Of a stretch of DNA of 64,000 nucleotides, positions 8,271 through 16,109 are shown one piece after another. Position numbers and translations under genes: made by a program. The notes under the pieces were generated by a model. It was not told the DNA's origin, searched no databases, and saw nothing but the letters and a program-made list of their open reading frames with translations. Source of the stretch: Humisphaera borealis. Its GTDB lineage: Bacteria; Planctomycetota; Phycisphaerae; Tepidisphaerales; Tepidisphaeraceae. The DNA is taken from positions 4,154,001-4,218,000 of the forward strand of contig NZ_CP063458.1 in the NCBI RefSeq assembly GCF_015169395.1. The letters are read 5' to 3'. The stretch's first letter is position 1, and each line of letters starts with the position of its first letter.

Positions 8271-8669
8271 TCAAGGTAGCTTAAGCACACCAACGTCTAT
8301 TCCGGACCGTGGCGGCCCTTTTCCGTCGAAACGTAGCCCTCCGCTGACCTGAGTCGTGGGCACCGCTTTGCCACCCGATGTGACGACGACGGTGAAACGG
8401 GGATCGGGAACCCACATCAGCAGGCCGACAGCGGCCACCTCGACCAGCTTGCTCCGCTCGCTTACGCGGAATGTGCCGTCGTTTCGCGTGACTGTGACAG
8501 CGACGTCTTCGCCGCTCCAATCGCGAAGGGAGACCGTCGCGCCGGCAACGGAGGCCGAGGCGTTGTCTACGACCCGCCCGCGAACGGAAGGCACATTCAC
8601 GTACGTCGCGCACCCCGAACACAAGGAGGCTATAGCGAACGCCCAAACGAGGCATTGTCTTCGCCACAT
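8271..8669 (-). CDS. Cassette-borne lipoprotein with carboxypeptidase-regulatory-like domain
   Basis: A 132-residue protein. MWRRQCLVWAFAIASLCSGC is a lipoprotein signal peptide ending in the lipobox Cys. A beta-sandwich follows with GRVVDNASASVAGATVSL and VTRNDGTFRVSE, the pattern of carboxypeptidase-regulatory-like/Ig-like domains in surface proteins. The start codon lies inside the attC-type box: the minus strand reads GTTATGTGG, so the gene begins immediately at the cassette edge, as is frequent in compact integron cassettes. With the IS removed, the cassette from box to box is about 500 bp. The function is unknown; an envelope location is expected. Confidence 0.7.
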   Translation of the reverse strand: MWRRQCLVWAFAIASLCSGCATYVNVPSVRGRVVDNASASVAGATVSLRDWSGEDVAVTVTRNDGTFRVSERSKLVEVAAVGLLMWVPDPRFTVVVTSGGKAVPTTQVSGGLRFDGKGPPRSGIDVGVLKLP

Positions 8670-8750
8670 AACGGACCAACGTTCAATGGCCGGCACCGCG
8701 CCGGTCGGTTTTGATTTTACCGAAAGCTTTAACGCGGGGCCGGTCCATTG
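8666..8750 (-). other. attC-like recombination site 2 (one half, joined to an IS remnant)
   Basis: Outer box ACATAAC (8666-8672; GTTATGT on the minus strand), then 11 bases, then a stem pairing 8684-8700 (CAATGGCCGGCACCGCG) with 8733-8750 (CGCGGGGCCGGTCCATTG). One mismatch and one unpaired T at 8744 interrupt it, and the loop is 32 nt. Spacing and the position of the unpaired base match site 1 exactly, although the stem sequence differs, as expected for attC sites. The second box is missing because the IS copy that follows is truncated. Confidence 0.75.
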
Positions 8751-9244
8751 CAGAGAACCCATGCAATCCCGCCGCTGATCTGTGACGATCGGCGACACCT
8801 CTCACCACAAGAGTTCCTTACCACAGGAGGATTGCATGAGTCTCTCAAAGATCATCGCGCTGGATCTGGGCAAGTTCAAGACCGTCTGCTGCGTGATGGA
8901 CGCTGCCACGCGTGAGTCGGCGTTCGAGACGGTCCAGACCTCTCCAGTCTCGCTGCACGAGCTGATCGTCAAACAGCTGCCGCCGTCGCCTGCCGACGCA
9001 CTGGTGGTCTTCGAGACCTGCGACCTGGCAGGCTGGGTCCACGATCTGTGTCAGGGCCTGGGCGTTCGAGTGATCGTCACACATGCCAACGGCGAAGCCT
9101 GGCAGTGGCGACGCGTCAAACGCAAGACCGATCGCGACGACGCCCTGAAGCTCGCGAAGCTGGCGTTGCTCGATCAACTCGGCCCCGTGCACATGCCGTC
9201 GCCCGATCAGCGGCAGCGGCGACGGCTGGTCCTGCACCGCCGAT
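8751..9244 (+). mobile_element. Truncated second copy of the IS1111-type element
   Basis: It starts with the same left end as the full copy and at the same place relative to the attC stem. Homology to the full element stops abruptly at 9244, where a transposase fragment of the other family begins. Only the leader and about 136 codons of the transposase remain; the right end is lost. Confidence 0.85.
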
Positions 9245-9522
9245 TGGCTACTCTTTCGCCCGTGCCACGTACCGCCCGCTCCATCGCCGCCGGGGGATTC
9301 TACCATGTTCTCAATCGAGGCAACGGACGGCAGGCGATCTTCCACAAGGACGCCGACTACGGCGCCTTTCTGCCGACGAGGCCGCCCGGCGAAGGCGGCG
9401 AGGGCGGAGAATCCCTGGGTCGTGAGCCGTTCTTGGCCTGTTCTGCGTCTCATTTTTCGGTCTACGGGCCGGAAACGGACGGCGGGCAAAAATCGGGTTG
9501 CAACTTTCCGCGCAGGATATAA
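8836..9522 (+). pseudogene. Chimeric ORF: IS110 transposase N-terminus fused in frame to RAYT N-terminus
   Basis: From the ATG at 8836, preceded by AGGAGG, the frame gives about 136 residues of the IS110 RuvC-like domain ending RRRLVLHRR. It then passes without frame change into LATLSPVPRTARSIAAGGFY, the RAYT N-terminus, for about 40 residues, then into unrelated sequence to a stop at 9522. Both catalytic parts are incomplete: the transposase_20 domain and the HUH motif are absent. It is probably a decay product, although the fused frame is open for 228 codons with a good ribosome-binding site. Confidence 0.7.
9245..9376 (+). mobile_element. Truncated third copy of the REP-associated transposase unit
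   Basis: The stretch corresponds to about the first 45 codons of the two intact RAYT genes (GGFYHVLNRGNGRQAIFHKD) and then diverges. The left inverted end and start codon are missing (ATG is replaced by TTG at the junction). Its right limit is accurate to within about ten bases. Confidence 0.8.
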
Positions 9523-9757
9523 CATATACCGTACAAACGTGCCGGCGCCGGTCCGGGTTTCTGCCGCCCCGTCGGCGGGTGATCTCCGTGCGCGGCGCTG
9601 GCGGGTGTGATCCGTTGGCGTGGGCGTCGACTCCGCGGAGAATAATGAGAGCCGGGCGATTGGTGTTGATCGCGCCGGAGGGTCTGGTTTTGGTGGGTCG
9701 GAGACGTGGAGAGCGTAAAAGACGGTGAGACGGGGTGCGCAGGCTGATCGATCACTT

Positions 9758-10139
9758 GGGTTCGTTCGGCGCTGTCGTCTTGGGTTCGTTCGGCTAACAA
9801 GCCGACGGCGCAGCGTACTCGCGGAGCCCCGGGTTTACCGGCGGGATCTCGGGTTCGTTCGGCAGGAGGGCGCCATGTCAGGGACCCTTACGGCTGAATC
9901 AGTGACACGGGCTTCCAGGTGCGTGCGTGCAACGTCGTGGTCGATCGGCGCTCCGAACGACGGCTTCCAACGTCATCATTACCGACCATTTAGTGATTGC
10001 GAAGAGCTGAAGATGCGAAATGAACGGCTACCTTACGAATTATGCACCTCGCACGGGCTGGAAGCCCGTGTCACTGACGGGGTCGTTCGGTAAGAGGCTC
10101 TCGGGTTCGTTCGGCCGGGTTGCGCTGGGTTCGTTCGGC
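9758..10139. repeat. Five copies of a 13-bp repeat GGGTTCGTTCGGC
   Basis: Perfect copies at 9758-9770, 9782-9794, 9851-9863, 10103-10115 and 10127-10139, plus a variant at 10079-10090. All have the same orientation and irregular spacing (about 24 to 250 bp). They are not a CRISPR array, because repeat and spacer sizes are wrong. Role unknown. Confidence 0.85.
10044..10080. repeat. REP-like palindromic repeat, copy 1
   Basis: Contains the palindrome CACGGGCTGGAAGCCCGTG flanked by GCACCTCG and TCACTGACGG. Related copies in this window lie at 9899-9923 (partial, inverted), 10181-10217, 36414-36443 (inverted), 36505-36543 and 43332-43367. Confidence 0.85.
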
Positions 10140-10180
10140 AGAAGTCGGTGATAGAGGATGAGCGGTCTTCGACGTGTGAC

Positions 10181-10217
10181 GCACCTCGCACGGCTTGGAA
10201 AGCCGTGTCACGGACGG
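10181..10217. repeat. REP-like palindromic repeat, copy 2
   Basis: Same frame as copy 1 with compensating changes in the palindrome (CACGGCTTGGAAAGCCGTG). Conservation of pairing despite sequence change suggests that the hairpin itself matters. Confidence 0.8.
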
Positions 10218-10625
10218 CGGGCTGGAGGGTCGCCTCAACACCGGCGTTGGAGGGGCCCATGGCGCAGAAACATCGAATTTCCCAAAACAAAGCCATTGAG
10301 GATCTCCAAAACCTCGTTTTTGGCGTCCAGAAGCGGTGGGGCGATCGCGTGCGTGTTGGCTTTGGGTCGGCGAATGACGCCGGAGCGGCGCTCGGTGCGA
10401 GAAACTGGGTCGGTATTCAGACGCCGGGCGGTTTCGACGGGGCGATGTATTCGGATGATATCCGCGGGCGATCGGAAGGGCCGAGCCGCCTTGCCTCAAC
10501 CCCGGCGTCTCCTTAGGATCGCTCGCTTTCCCGCGGGAATGGCGTGCAGCCCAAGCCGGTTTGCCTGTCCGGCCCGCGAAGCTGAAATAGTCGCTCAATT
10601 TTTTTGATCCGAAGGGACAACCGCC

Positions 10626-12269
10626 ATGCCGCAAGGTGCTGGGCTCAAGATTCTGGTCGCCGACGAACTCGCCAAGGAAGGTCTGGAACTGCTCAAGGAG
10701 TCCGGAATCTCGTTCGATGTGAAGATCGGTCTGAAGGAAGATCAACTCGCCGCCGAGACCCCGAACTACGACGCGATGATCGTGCGTTCCGGTGCGAAGG
10801 TCACCGCCAAGGTGATGGAGAACCCGGGCAAGCTGAAGGTGATCGCCCGTGCCGGCGTGGGTGTGGACAACATTCACCTGCCGACGGCAACCGCCAAGGG
10901 CATCCTGGTGCTGAACACCGCCGCCGCGAGCACGCTCTCGACGGCCGAGCACGCACTGGCGCTGATGATGTCGCTGGCCCGCAAGATTCCCGCTGCCGAC
11001 GCGCACGTGAAGAGCGGCCCGGAGAAGTGGTCCAAGGCCAAGTACCAGGGCACGCAGCTGGCCGGTAAGACGCTCGGCGTGGTCGGCATGGGCCGCATCG
11101 GCCAGACCGTCGCCAGCCGTGCGATCGCGATGGAAATGACCGTCATCGGCTTCGACCCGTTCGTGCAGGCCGAGAGCCTGATGGACGGCAAAGTGAAGAT
11201 GGTGCGCGATTTTGACCAGTTCCTGGCTCAGATCGATGTCATCACCTTTCACGTTCCGGGCGGCGAGGGCACCAAGCACCTGCTGAGCCGGGATCGGCTC
11301 TTTAACAAGTGCAAGCCGAACCTGCTGATCGTCAACGACGCCCGCGGCGAAGTGGTGGACGAGTTCGCGCTCGCCGAGGCGCTGGCCGAGAAGAAGGTGG
11401 CCGGCGCGGCGATCGACGTGTTCATCAAGGAACCGACGCCCGCCGATCACCCGCTGCTGAAGGCCCCCAACTGCGTGCTTACGCCGCACCTGGGTGCCCA
11501 GACGGACGAAGCCCAGACGGCAGTGAGTGTCGAGGCGTGCAAGGCGATCATCGCTTACCTGAACAGCGGCGAGATCCGCGGCGCGGTGAACGCCGGCGGC
11601 ATCAAGCTCGATCTGCCCCCTGACGAGCTTCCGTTCACCAAGCTCGCGAGCCGGGTCGGCGCGTTGCTCGCCGGGCTGATGGACGGCGGCTACAAGACGA
11701 TCACCCTTCGCGTCAGCGGCACCAAGGCACCGAAGCACATGAACACGCTGCTTCGCCTGGCGGCGGTCGAACTGCTGAAGCCGCACCTGGGCGAAGGCGC
11801 GGTGAATGTGATCAATGTCGAGCATCTGGCCCGCAGCCGGGGCATCGATCTGGTGGCGATCCACGAAGAAGCACCGCCGGCCGGGCTGGTAGGCGATATT
11901 GTCGGTGTTCGGGCCGACGGGCCGAATGGCGAATCGCACCGTGTTCTCGGCACGGTGTACGCCGACGGCCTGCCGCGCGTGCTGCGCATTGATAACTACG
12001 CGATGGACATGATTCCCGAGGGGAACATGGTCGTCATCCAGAACGACGACATGCCGGGCATGATCGGCATCGTCGGGACGAGCTTCGGCGACGCCAAGGT
12101 CAACATCGCCGACATGGTTATCAGCCGCGAGTACGACAAGGCCGGCAAGGCGACGGCGTTCCAGGTGATCAAGACCGACAGCTCGCCGGACGCGAAGCTG
12201 CTCGAAAGCCTCAAGGCCCGGCCGGGCATTTTGAAGGTGAAGTCGGTCGCGCTTCCGGCTCGCGGGTAA
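10626..12269 (+). CDS. serA: D-3-phosphoglycerate dehydrogenase
   Basis: A cytoplasmic enzyme that oxidises 3-phosphoglycerate to 3-phosphohydroxypyruvate with NAD+, the first step of serine synthesis. At 547 residues it is the long SerA type. Seen: split catalytic domain, nucleotide-binding loop LGVVGMGRIGQTVASRA near residue 150, catalytic Arg in VNDARGEVVDE, Glu in FIKEPTPADH and His in LTPHLGAQTDEA. An intervening allosteric substrate-binding domain follows (about 330-455), and a C-terminal ACT domain (VVIQNDDMPGMIGIVGTSFG) likely senses serine. AGGGA precedes the ATG. A hairpin just after the stop probably ends the transcript. glyA, which uses the serine made here, is about 41 kb away. 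Confidence 0.97.
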   Translation: MPQGAGLKILVADELAKEGLELLKESGISFDVKIGLKEDQLAAETPNYDAMIVRSGAKVTAKVMENPGKLKVIARAGVGVDNIHLPTATAKGILVLNTAAASTLSTAEHALALMMSLARKIPAADAHVKSGPEKWSKAKYQGTQLAGKTLGVVGMGRIGQTVASRAIAMEMTVIGFDPFVQAESLMDGKVKMVRDFDQFLAQIDVITFHVPGGEGTKHLLSRDRLFNKCKPNLLIVNDARGEVVDEFALAEALAEKKVAGAAIDVFIKEPTPADHPLLKAPNCVLTPHLGAQTDEAQTAVSVEACKAIIAYLNSGEIRGAVNAGGIKLDLPPDELPFTKLASRVGALLAGLMDGGYKTITLRVSGTKAPKHMNTLLRLAAVELLKPHLGEGAVNVINVEHLARSRGIDLVAIHEEAPPAGLVGDIVGVRADGPNGESHRVLGTVYADGLPRVLRIDNYAMDMIPEGNMVVIQNDDMPGMIGIVGTSFGDAKVNIADMVISREYDKAGKATAFQVIKTDSSPDAKLLESLKARPGILKVKSVALPARG

Positions 12270-12306
12270 GCGAGCGCGTCATCGACGCAATCCATGATCT
12301 GGCGAA

Positions 12307-12341
12307 CGCCCTCTCCGGCATCCTGTCGGAGAGGGCGCTTT
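12307..12341 (+). terminator. Hairpin downstream of serA
   Basis: An 11-bp perfect stem (CGCCCTCTCCG with CGGAGAGGGCG, 12307-12317 and 12327-12337) with a 9-nt loop, followed by CTTT. The T-run is short, so termination strength is uncertain. Confidence 0.6.
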
Positions 12342-12407
12342 GATTCTCATCAAGGCACAGACCCCCACTTTCCGATGTGCCGGGTGATCGGATACAAGGG
12401 CGATTCA

Positions 12408-13139
12408 ATGACTCCGCCGCAGCAAACACTCCTGTATCTCATTCCCGTTGCTTACCTGGTAGGGTCGGTGCCGTTCGGGTTGATCGTGGGGAAGATGCGC
12501 GGCATTGACGTGCGCACCGCCGGCAGCGGCAACATTGGCGCGACCAACGTCGGTCGGTTGCTGGGGGCGAAGTACTTTGCGCTGGTGTTCGTCCTGGACA
12601 TGCTCAAGGGGCTGGGGCCGATGGTTGCGGCGGGGGGCGTCCTGGGGTTTGTCGCGAACGATTCCCTCACCTACCTGCTCTGGCTCGCCGTCGGCTTCAC
12701 GGCCATCCTCGGGCACATGTTCAGCGTGTTTCTCAAGTTCAAAGGTGGCAAGGGTGTCGCGACCAGCGCGGGCGTGGTGCTGGGGTTGTTTCCGTACTTC
12801 ACGCTACCGGCGGCAACGGCGCTGGCGATCTGGGGAGCGCTATTCGGCCGCACGAAGATCGTCAGCCTCGCGTCCATCGCCGCGGCGATCGCCTTTCCCC
12901 TGGTCTATCTTGGCTTCGCGATCGCCGGCGACTGGCATCCGTTTGGGGAACAGCTGCCGCTGCTCCTGTTCTCGCTGCTGATGGCCGCGATGATTGTCCT
13001 GCGACACCGGACGAATATCTCCCGGCTGCGGGCCGGCACCGAGCACCGCTTCGGCAAGATCAAGCCGACCACCAACGGCGATCGCCTCGCCAGTGGCAAT
13101 GGTGAATCGGGTGATGCGCACGGGCACAGCCGCGCCTGA
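12408..13139 (+). CDS. plsY: Glycerol-3-phosphate 1-O-acyltransferase (acyl-phosphate dependent)
   Basis: An integral membrane enzyme that acylates glycerol 3-phosphate from acyl phosphate to form lysophosphatidate, the first step in phospholipid synthesis. Seen: about 243 residues with several hydrophobic helices and the three PlsY loops: SGNIGATNVGR, GHMFSVFLKFKGGKGVATSAG (phosphate-binding) and LRHRTNISRLRAGTE. The ATG at 12408 (MTPPQQTLLYLIPVAYLVGS) starts directly before the first helix; upstream readings are hydrophilic and unsupported. The C-terminal tail is a little longer than usual and hydrophilic. The thioredoxin gene follows 26 bp later and may be cotranscribed. Confidence 0.95.
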   Translation: MTPPQQTLLYLIPVAYLVGSVPFGLIVGKMRGIDVRTAGSGNIGATNVGRLLGAKYFALVFVLDMLKGLGPMVAAGGVLGFVANDSLTYLLWLAVGFTAILGHMFSVFLKFKGGKGVATSAGVVLGLFPYFTLPAATALAIWGALFGRTKIVSLASIAAAIAFPLVYLGFAIAGDWHPFGEQLPLLLFSLLMAAMIVLRHRTNISRLRAGTEHRFGKIKPTTNGDRLASGNGESGDAHGHSRA

Positions 13140-13165
13140 GGCAGATCGTTCCTACAATCCTGCCA

Positions 13166-13597
13166 ATGAACGAAGCCTCAAAACCCGTCTGGTTCATCCT
13201 GTTCGTGGTGGTGGGACTGGCGACCATCGTCGTGATCTCCCGGAGCCGTTCGGGCGGCGGCGACGGCCATGGTGCGGTCCCCTGGCAGACCGACCTGCTC
13301 GCCGCCCGCGAGGAGGGTGCCCGCAGCGGCAAGCCCGTGCTGCTCTATTTCACCGCGAGCTGGTGCCCGCCGTGCCAGAAGATGAAGTCGAGCACCTGGA
13401 TGGATTCGGCGGTCGCCGACGTCATCAAGGCCCGGTACATCCCGGTCATGATCGATGTCGATGAACAGAAGTCGGTCGCTGCCGCCTATGGCGTGCAGGG
13501 CATACCAAGGGTGGAAGTGCTGTCGGCCAACGGCGATCGCAAGCTCATCACCGAAGGCTACCTCTCCCCGCAGGACATGGCCGCCGTGCTGCGATAG
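13166..13597 (+). CDS. Membrane-anchored thioredoxin-fold protein
   Basis: A 143-residue thiol-disulfide protein. An N-terminal hydrophobic segment (VWFILFVVVGLATIVVI) anchors or exports it. A thioredoxin domain follows with the active site YFTASWCPPCQKMKS (CPPC) and the cis-Pro region GIPRVEVL. It resembles the C-terminal domain of DsbD and soluble thioredoxin_7 proteins, and probably reduces or transfers disulfides outside the cytoplasm. It lies 26 bp after plsY on the same strand and converges with the lipoprotein gene 11 bp downstream. The partner is unknown. Confidence 0.88.
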   Translation: MNEASKPVWFILFVVVGLATIVVISRSRSGGGDGHGAVPWQTDLLAAREEGARSGKPVLLYFTASWCPPCQKMKSSTWMDSAVADVIKARYIPVMIDVDEQKSVAAAYGVQGIPRVEVLSANGDRKLITEGYLSPQDMAAVLR

Positions 13598-13608
13598 GCG
13601 CGAGGCGG

Positions 13609-14346
13609 CTACTTCAGCAGTTCCGCGTCCGCCGGCGGGACGAACGCCCGCTCCGGCTGGTCGCCGTTGATCTCCAGATCGCGGAGCTCGATGTCGATGG
13701 TTCCCTGTTCGCTCCTGGCGAGCAGGCGGGTGGGATGCAGGATGCCGTTAAACGTCCGGTAGCCACTGACATCGAGCGAGAAGCGTTCGACCCCGGCGGC
13801 GTCGAGTAATCCGTAGCGGCGGGGGGTCAGTGTCGGGCGGTCCACCTGGCAGACCACCGTTCGTCCGTCGGCCAGCGTTCGTCGGACGATCAACTGGCTC
13901 GCCGACGTCTGCACCGCCAGGCCCTGCTCTTCGAACAATCCGCCGGTGAAGGTGGCCCACTCGCGGGCGAAGCGGGCGGCGCTCTGGCTTGCGGGGATGA
14001 TCTTGTCCTTGCGGGCCGGGTCGTCCATCGTCTTGACGAACATGCCCTGCGGGTTGAGCGTCAGGTCGAATACCGTCCGCCCGAACTTGAACGTCTGCAG
14101 TCGCAGGGCATCGGGCGGGCGGGTGGCCATCGCGCCGTCGAACTGCACGCTCTGCCCGTCGGGTTTGGTGAGCGTTACGCCCACCTCGGCCGACGTGGTA
14201 TGAACCGCCTTCGACCGCTCGGCGAGGACTTTGATCGCCGTGGCCTCGTCAACCCAGTCGTACGTCGGCAGATTCTCCGGCGGCGGAGCCGGACGGCAGC
14301 CGCTCATGCAGATTGTCAGTCCGAAAAGGCAAAGCCACAGAGGCAC
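13609..14346 (-). CDS. Lipoprotein, LolA/DUF4292-like
   Basis: About 245 residues with a lipoprotein signal (PLWLCLFGLTICMSGC) and a mature part resembling LolA-like beta-barrel halves (AEVGVTLTKPDGQSVQFDGA, FDLTLNPQGMFVKTMDD, GTIDIELRDLEING). A role in outer-membrane lipoprotein or polymer handling is possible but unproven. Start choice: GTG at 14346, because it begins right at the signal peptide. The frame is open to an ATG at 14526 that overlaps the previous gene's stop, but that extension is built from tandem octamer repeats (RHEGTEARRHG-like). The signal peptide itself lies inside such a repeat. It runs convergent to the thioredoxin gene. Confidence 0.7.
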   Translation of the reverse strand: MPLWLCLFGLTICMSGCRPAPPPENLPTYDWVDEATAIKVLAERSKAVHTTSAEVGVTLTKPDGQSVQFDGAMATRPPDALRLQTFKFGRTVFDLTLNPQGMFVKTMDDPARKDKIIPASQSAARFAREWATFTGGLFEEQGLAVQTSASQLIVRRTLADGRTVVCQVDRPTLTPRRYGLLDAAGVERFSLDVSGYRTFNGILHPTRLLARSEQGTIDIELRDLEINGDQPERAFVPPADAELLK

Positions 14347-14526
14347 AGAGGCATAGAGAGTCGATCGACGTGTCGAGCCAATCTCCAATCTGAAAAACAG
14401 AGTGTGCCGATCCGCAAGCGGGTTCGGCTGCTTCCAACGGCCCTCTGTGCCTCTGTGTCTCTGTGGCTCCCCATTTCCTGCGTCTCCGTGCCTCCGTGCC
14501 TCCGTGCCTTCGTGCCTGGATTTCAT
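14331..14526. repeat. Short-period CTCTGTGC/CTCCGTGC repeats at the lipoprotein 5' end
   Basis: Two clusters, about 14331-14354 and 14440-14520, are made of 8-9-bp units (on the plus strand TGCCTCTG, TGTCTCTG, TGCCTCCG). The same unit type forms the arms of the MITE-like repeat at 22412-22663. The first cluster encodes part of the lipoprotein signal peptide. Confidence 0.75.
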
Positions 14527-16031
14527 GACTCCTCCACCTGCTGCCGCAGCACTTTGCCCGCCGCGGAGCGCGGCAGCGCTTCGCGAAACTCGACGACACG
14601 AGGCACTTTGTACGCCGCTAGCCGGCCGCGGAGGAACTGGCGAATCTCTTCGCCGCCGGCGTTGCTGCCGGGACGGCGCACGACGATCGCCTTGAGCCGG
14701 CTGACGGTCTGCGTCACCGGCAGCGAGACAACGACCGACGCCGCCACCGCCGGATGCTCGGCCAGCACCGCTTCCACCTCCAGCGGGTTGACCTTCAGGC
14801 CGGCGACATCGATCAGCAGCTTCAGCCGGCCGGTGAGCGTGAGATTGCCGACCGCGTCCAAGTGTCCCAGGTCGCCGGTGACGAAGTACCCGTCGAGCAG
14901 CGGAGCAGACGAACCGTCGAGATAGCCGGCGAACATCGATCCGGCTTTTACCGCGACCTGGCCTTCGGCCATTGGCGGCAGGCTGTTGTCGGCGGTCGTG
15001 GCATCGACCGGCAAAATGCGGACTACCACGCCCGCCATCGCCCGCCCGACACTGCCGGGGTTGAAGCCTTCCTTGCGCGGATCACTGTAGGTGACCGAGC
15101 CGATCTCCGTCGCGCCGTAGAGTTGCGTGACGACCAGGCCGAGTGATTCGCGGCAGGCGTCACGGACGGCGTCGGGCAGCGGGCCGCCGGCCGAGTAGGC
15201 GGCGCGCAGATGCGGATATCGCTTGCCGGCGGCCTGGCGGGCGAGCGTTTCGTAGATGAAGGGCACGCCGGGAAAAATCGTCGCACCGGCGTCAAGCTCG
15301 GCCATCACGGTCGGCAGGTCGAACCCTTGGCAGAGCCGTACCGATGAACCCGCCCACAGGGGAGCGAGCAGTCCGTGTTCGATGCCGTACGAATGGCACA
15401 GCGGCACACAGGAAAGCACGCGGTCGCCGGGCCGAAAGTCGATCGCGGCGGCCATCGCGGCGGCGACGGCATCGAGAGACGCCGCGTTCCGAAACACAAT
15501 CTTCGGCAGCCCGGTCGTCCCCGAGCTTTGCAGAAGCAGGCCGCCTTCGTTTACCGGGCGGACCGCAGGTCCCCGCGTTGACGGCGTGATGGCAGTTATG
15601 GCTGCGTTTGCGCTCACCGGCACCCCGTTACCCCGCGGCGCCGACAGCTCGTCCACCGGAATCATTCCGATGCGCAGCCCGCGAAGCGCCGCCTGTGCCT
15701 CGGGCGTCGCCACCGCAAGCCGCGCCGCCGACTGTGTCGCAGCGGCGGCAAGCTCGGCGGGCGTCAAACCCGGCGACACCGGAAAGACCCGCAGCCCCGC
15801 CGCCAGTCCCGCCAGAAACGCGACCACGAACTCAGGCCGGTTCGAACAGCAGATCAGCAGCACATCGCCGGGCGAGGCATCGCGAACCAACCGCTCGGCC
15901 AGGAGACTTGTTCCCGCGTGAAGTTCCGACCAGGTATAGGACAGCCGTTCTGCATTCGCGACCGACCACGCGACGGTGTCCGGACGCTCGCGGGCATGGC
16001 GTTCGAGTTGTTCGAGGAGTTGGAGAGGCAT
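14523..16031 (-). CDS. AMP-binding acyl-CoA synthetase/ligase
   Basis: A 502-residue adenylate-forming enzyme of the ANL superfamily, activating an organic or fatty acid as acyl-AMP, then usually transferring it to CoA. Seen: phosphate-binding loop LLQSSGTTGLPKIV, motif YGATEIGS, YFVTGDLGHLD with GRLKLLIDVAGLKVNP, and the catalytic C-terminal Lys in LPRSAAGKVLRQ. ATG at 16031 (MPLQLLEQLERHARERP) is preferred to the GTG five codons upstream. Its stop overlaps the far upstream ATG of the lipoprotein frame. The sulfatase gene lies upstream on the same strand, separated by a 12-bp perfect palindrome. The acid substrate cannot be inferred. Confidence 0.92.
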   Translation of the reverse strand: MPLQLLEQLERHARERPDTVAWSVANAERLSYTWSELHAGTSLLAERLVRDASPGDVLLICCSNRPEFVVAFLAGLAAGLRVFPVSPGLTPAELAAAATQSAARLAVATPEAQAALRGLRIGMIPVDELSAPRGNGVPVSANAAITAITPSTRGPAVRPVNEGGLLLQSSGTTGLPKIVFRNAASLDAVAAAMAAAIDFRPGDRVLSCVPLCHSYGIEHGLLAPLWAGSSVRLCQGFDLPTVMAELDAGATIFPGVPFIYETLARQAAGKRYPHLRAAYSAGGPLPDAVRDACRESLGLVVTQLYGATEIGSVTYSDPRKEGFNPGSVGRAMAGVVVRILPVDATTADNSLPPMAEGQVAVKAGSMFAGYLDGSSAPLLDGYFVTGDLGHLDAVGNLTLTGRLKLLIDVAGLKVNPLEVEAVLAEHPAVAASVVVSLPVTQTVSRLKAIVVRRPGSNAGGEEIRQFLRGRLAAYKVPRVVEFREALPRSAAGKVLRQQVEES

Positions 16032-16109
16032 CGTGCGACGAAGCACTACTGTACGGACTTGCCCGGTCGGCCGGTACTGGAGAAAGAACGGCGACGTGCA
16101 CTGACTTCC

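Larger units (their letters stand above)
9377..10625. other. Non-coding, repeat-rich stretch upstream of serA
   Basis: No credible gene was found on either strand over about 1.25 kb. It contains five perfect copies of GGGTTCGTTCGGC, three copies of a REP-like palindrome, and a weak third attC-like arrangement at 9517-9560 (see findings). It looks like an accumulation site for small repeats at the edge of the mobile hotspot. Confidence 0.6.

Noticed and set aside
3865-10600. Integron integrase gene
   Set aside because: Looked for tyrosine-recombinase motifs near the attC-like sites; only IS110 and Y1 transposases are present.
10071-11939. 622-codon frame on the minus strand
   Set aside because: Antisense of serA; part of it runs through repeats. 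serA has intact motifs and a ribosome-binding site.
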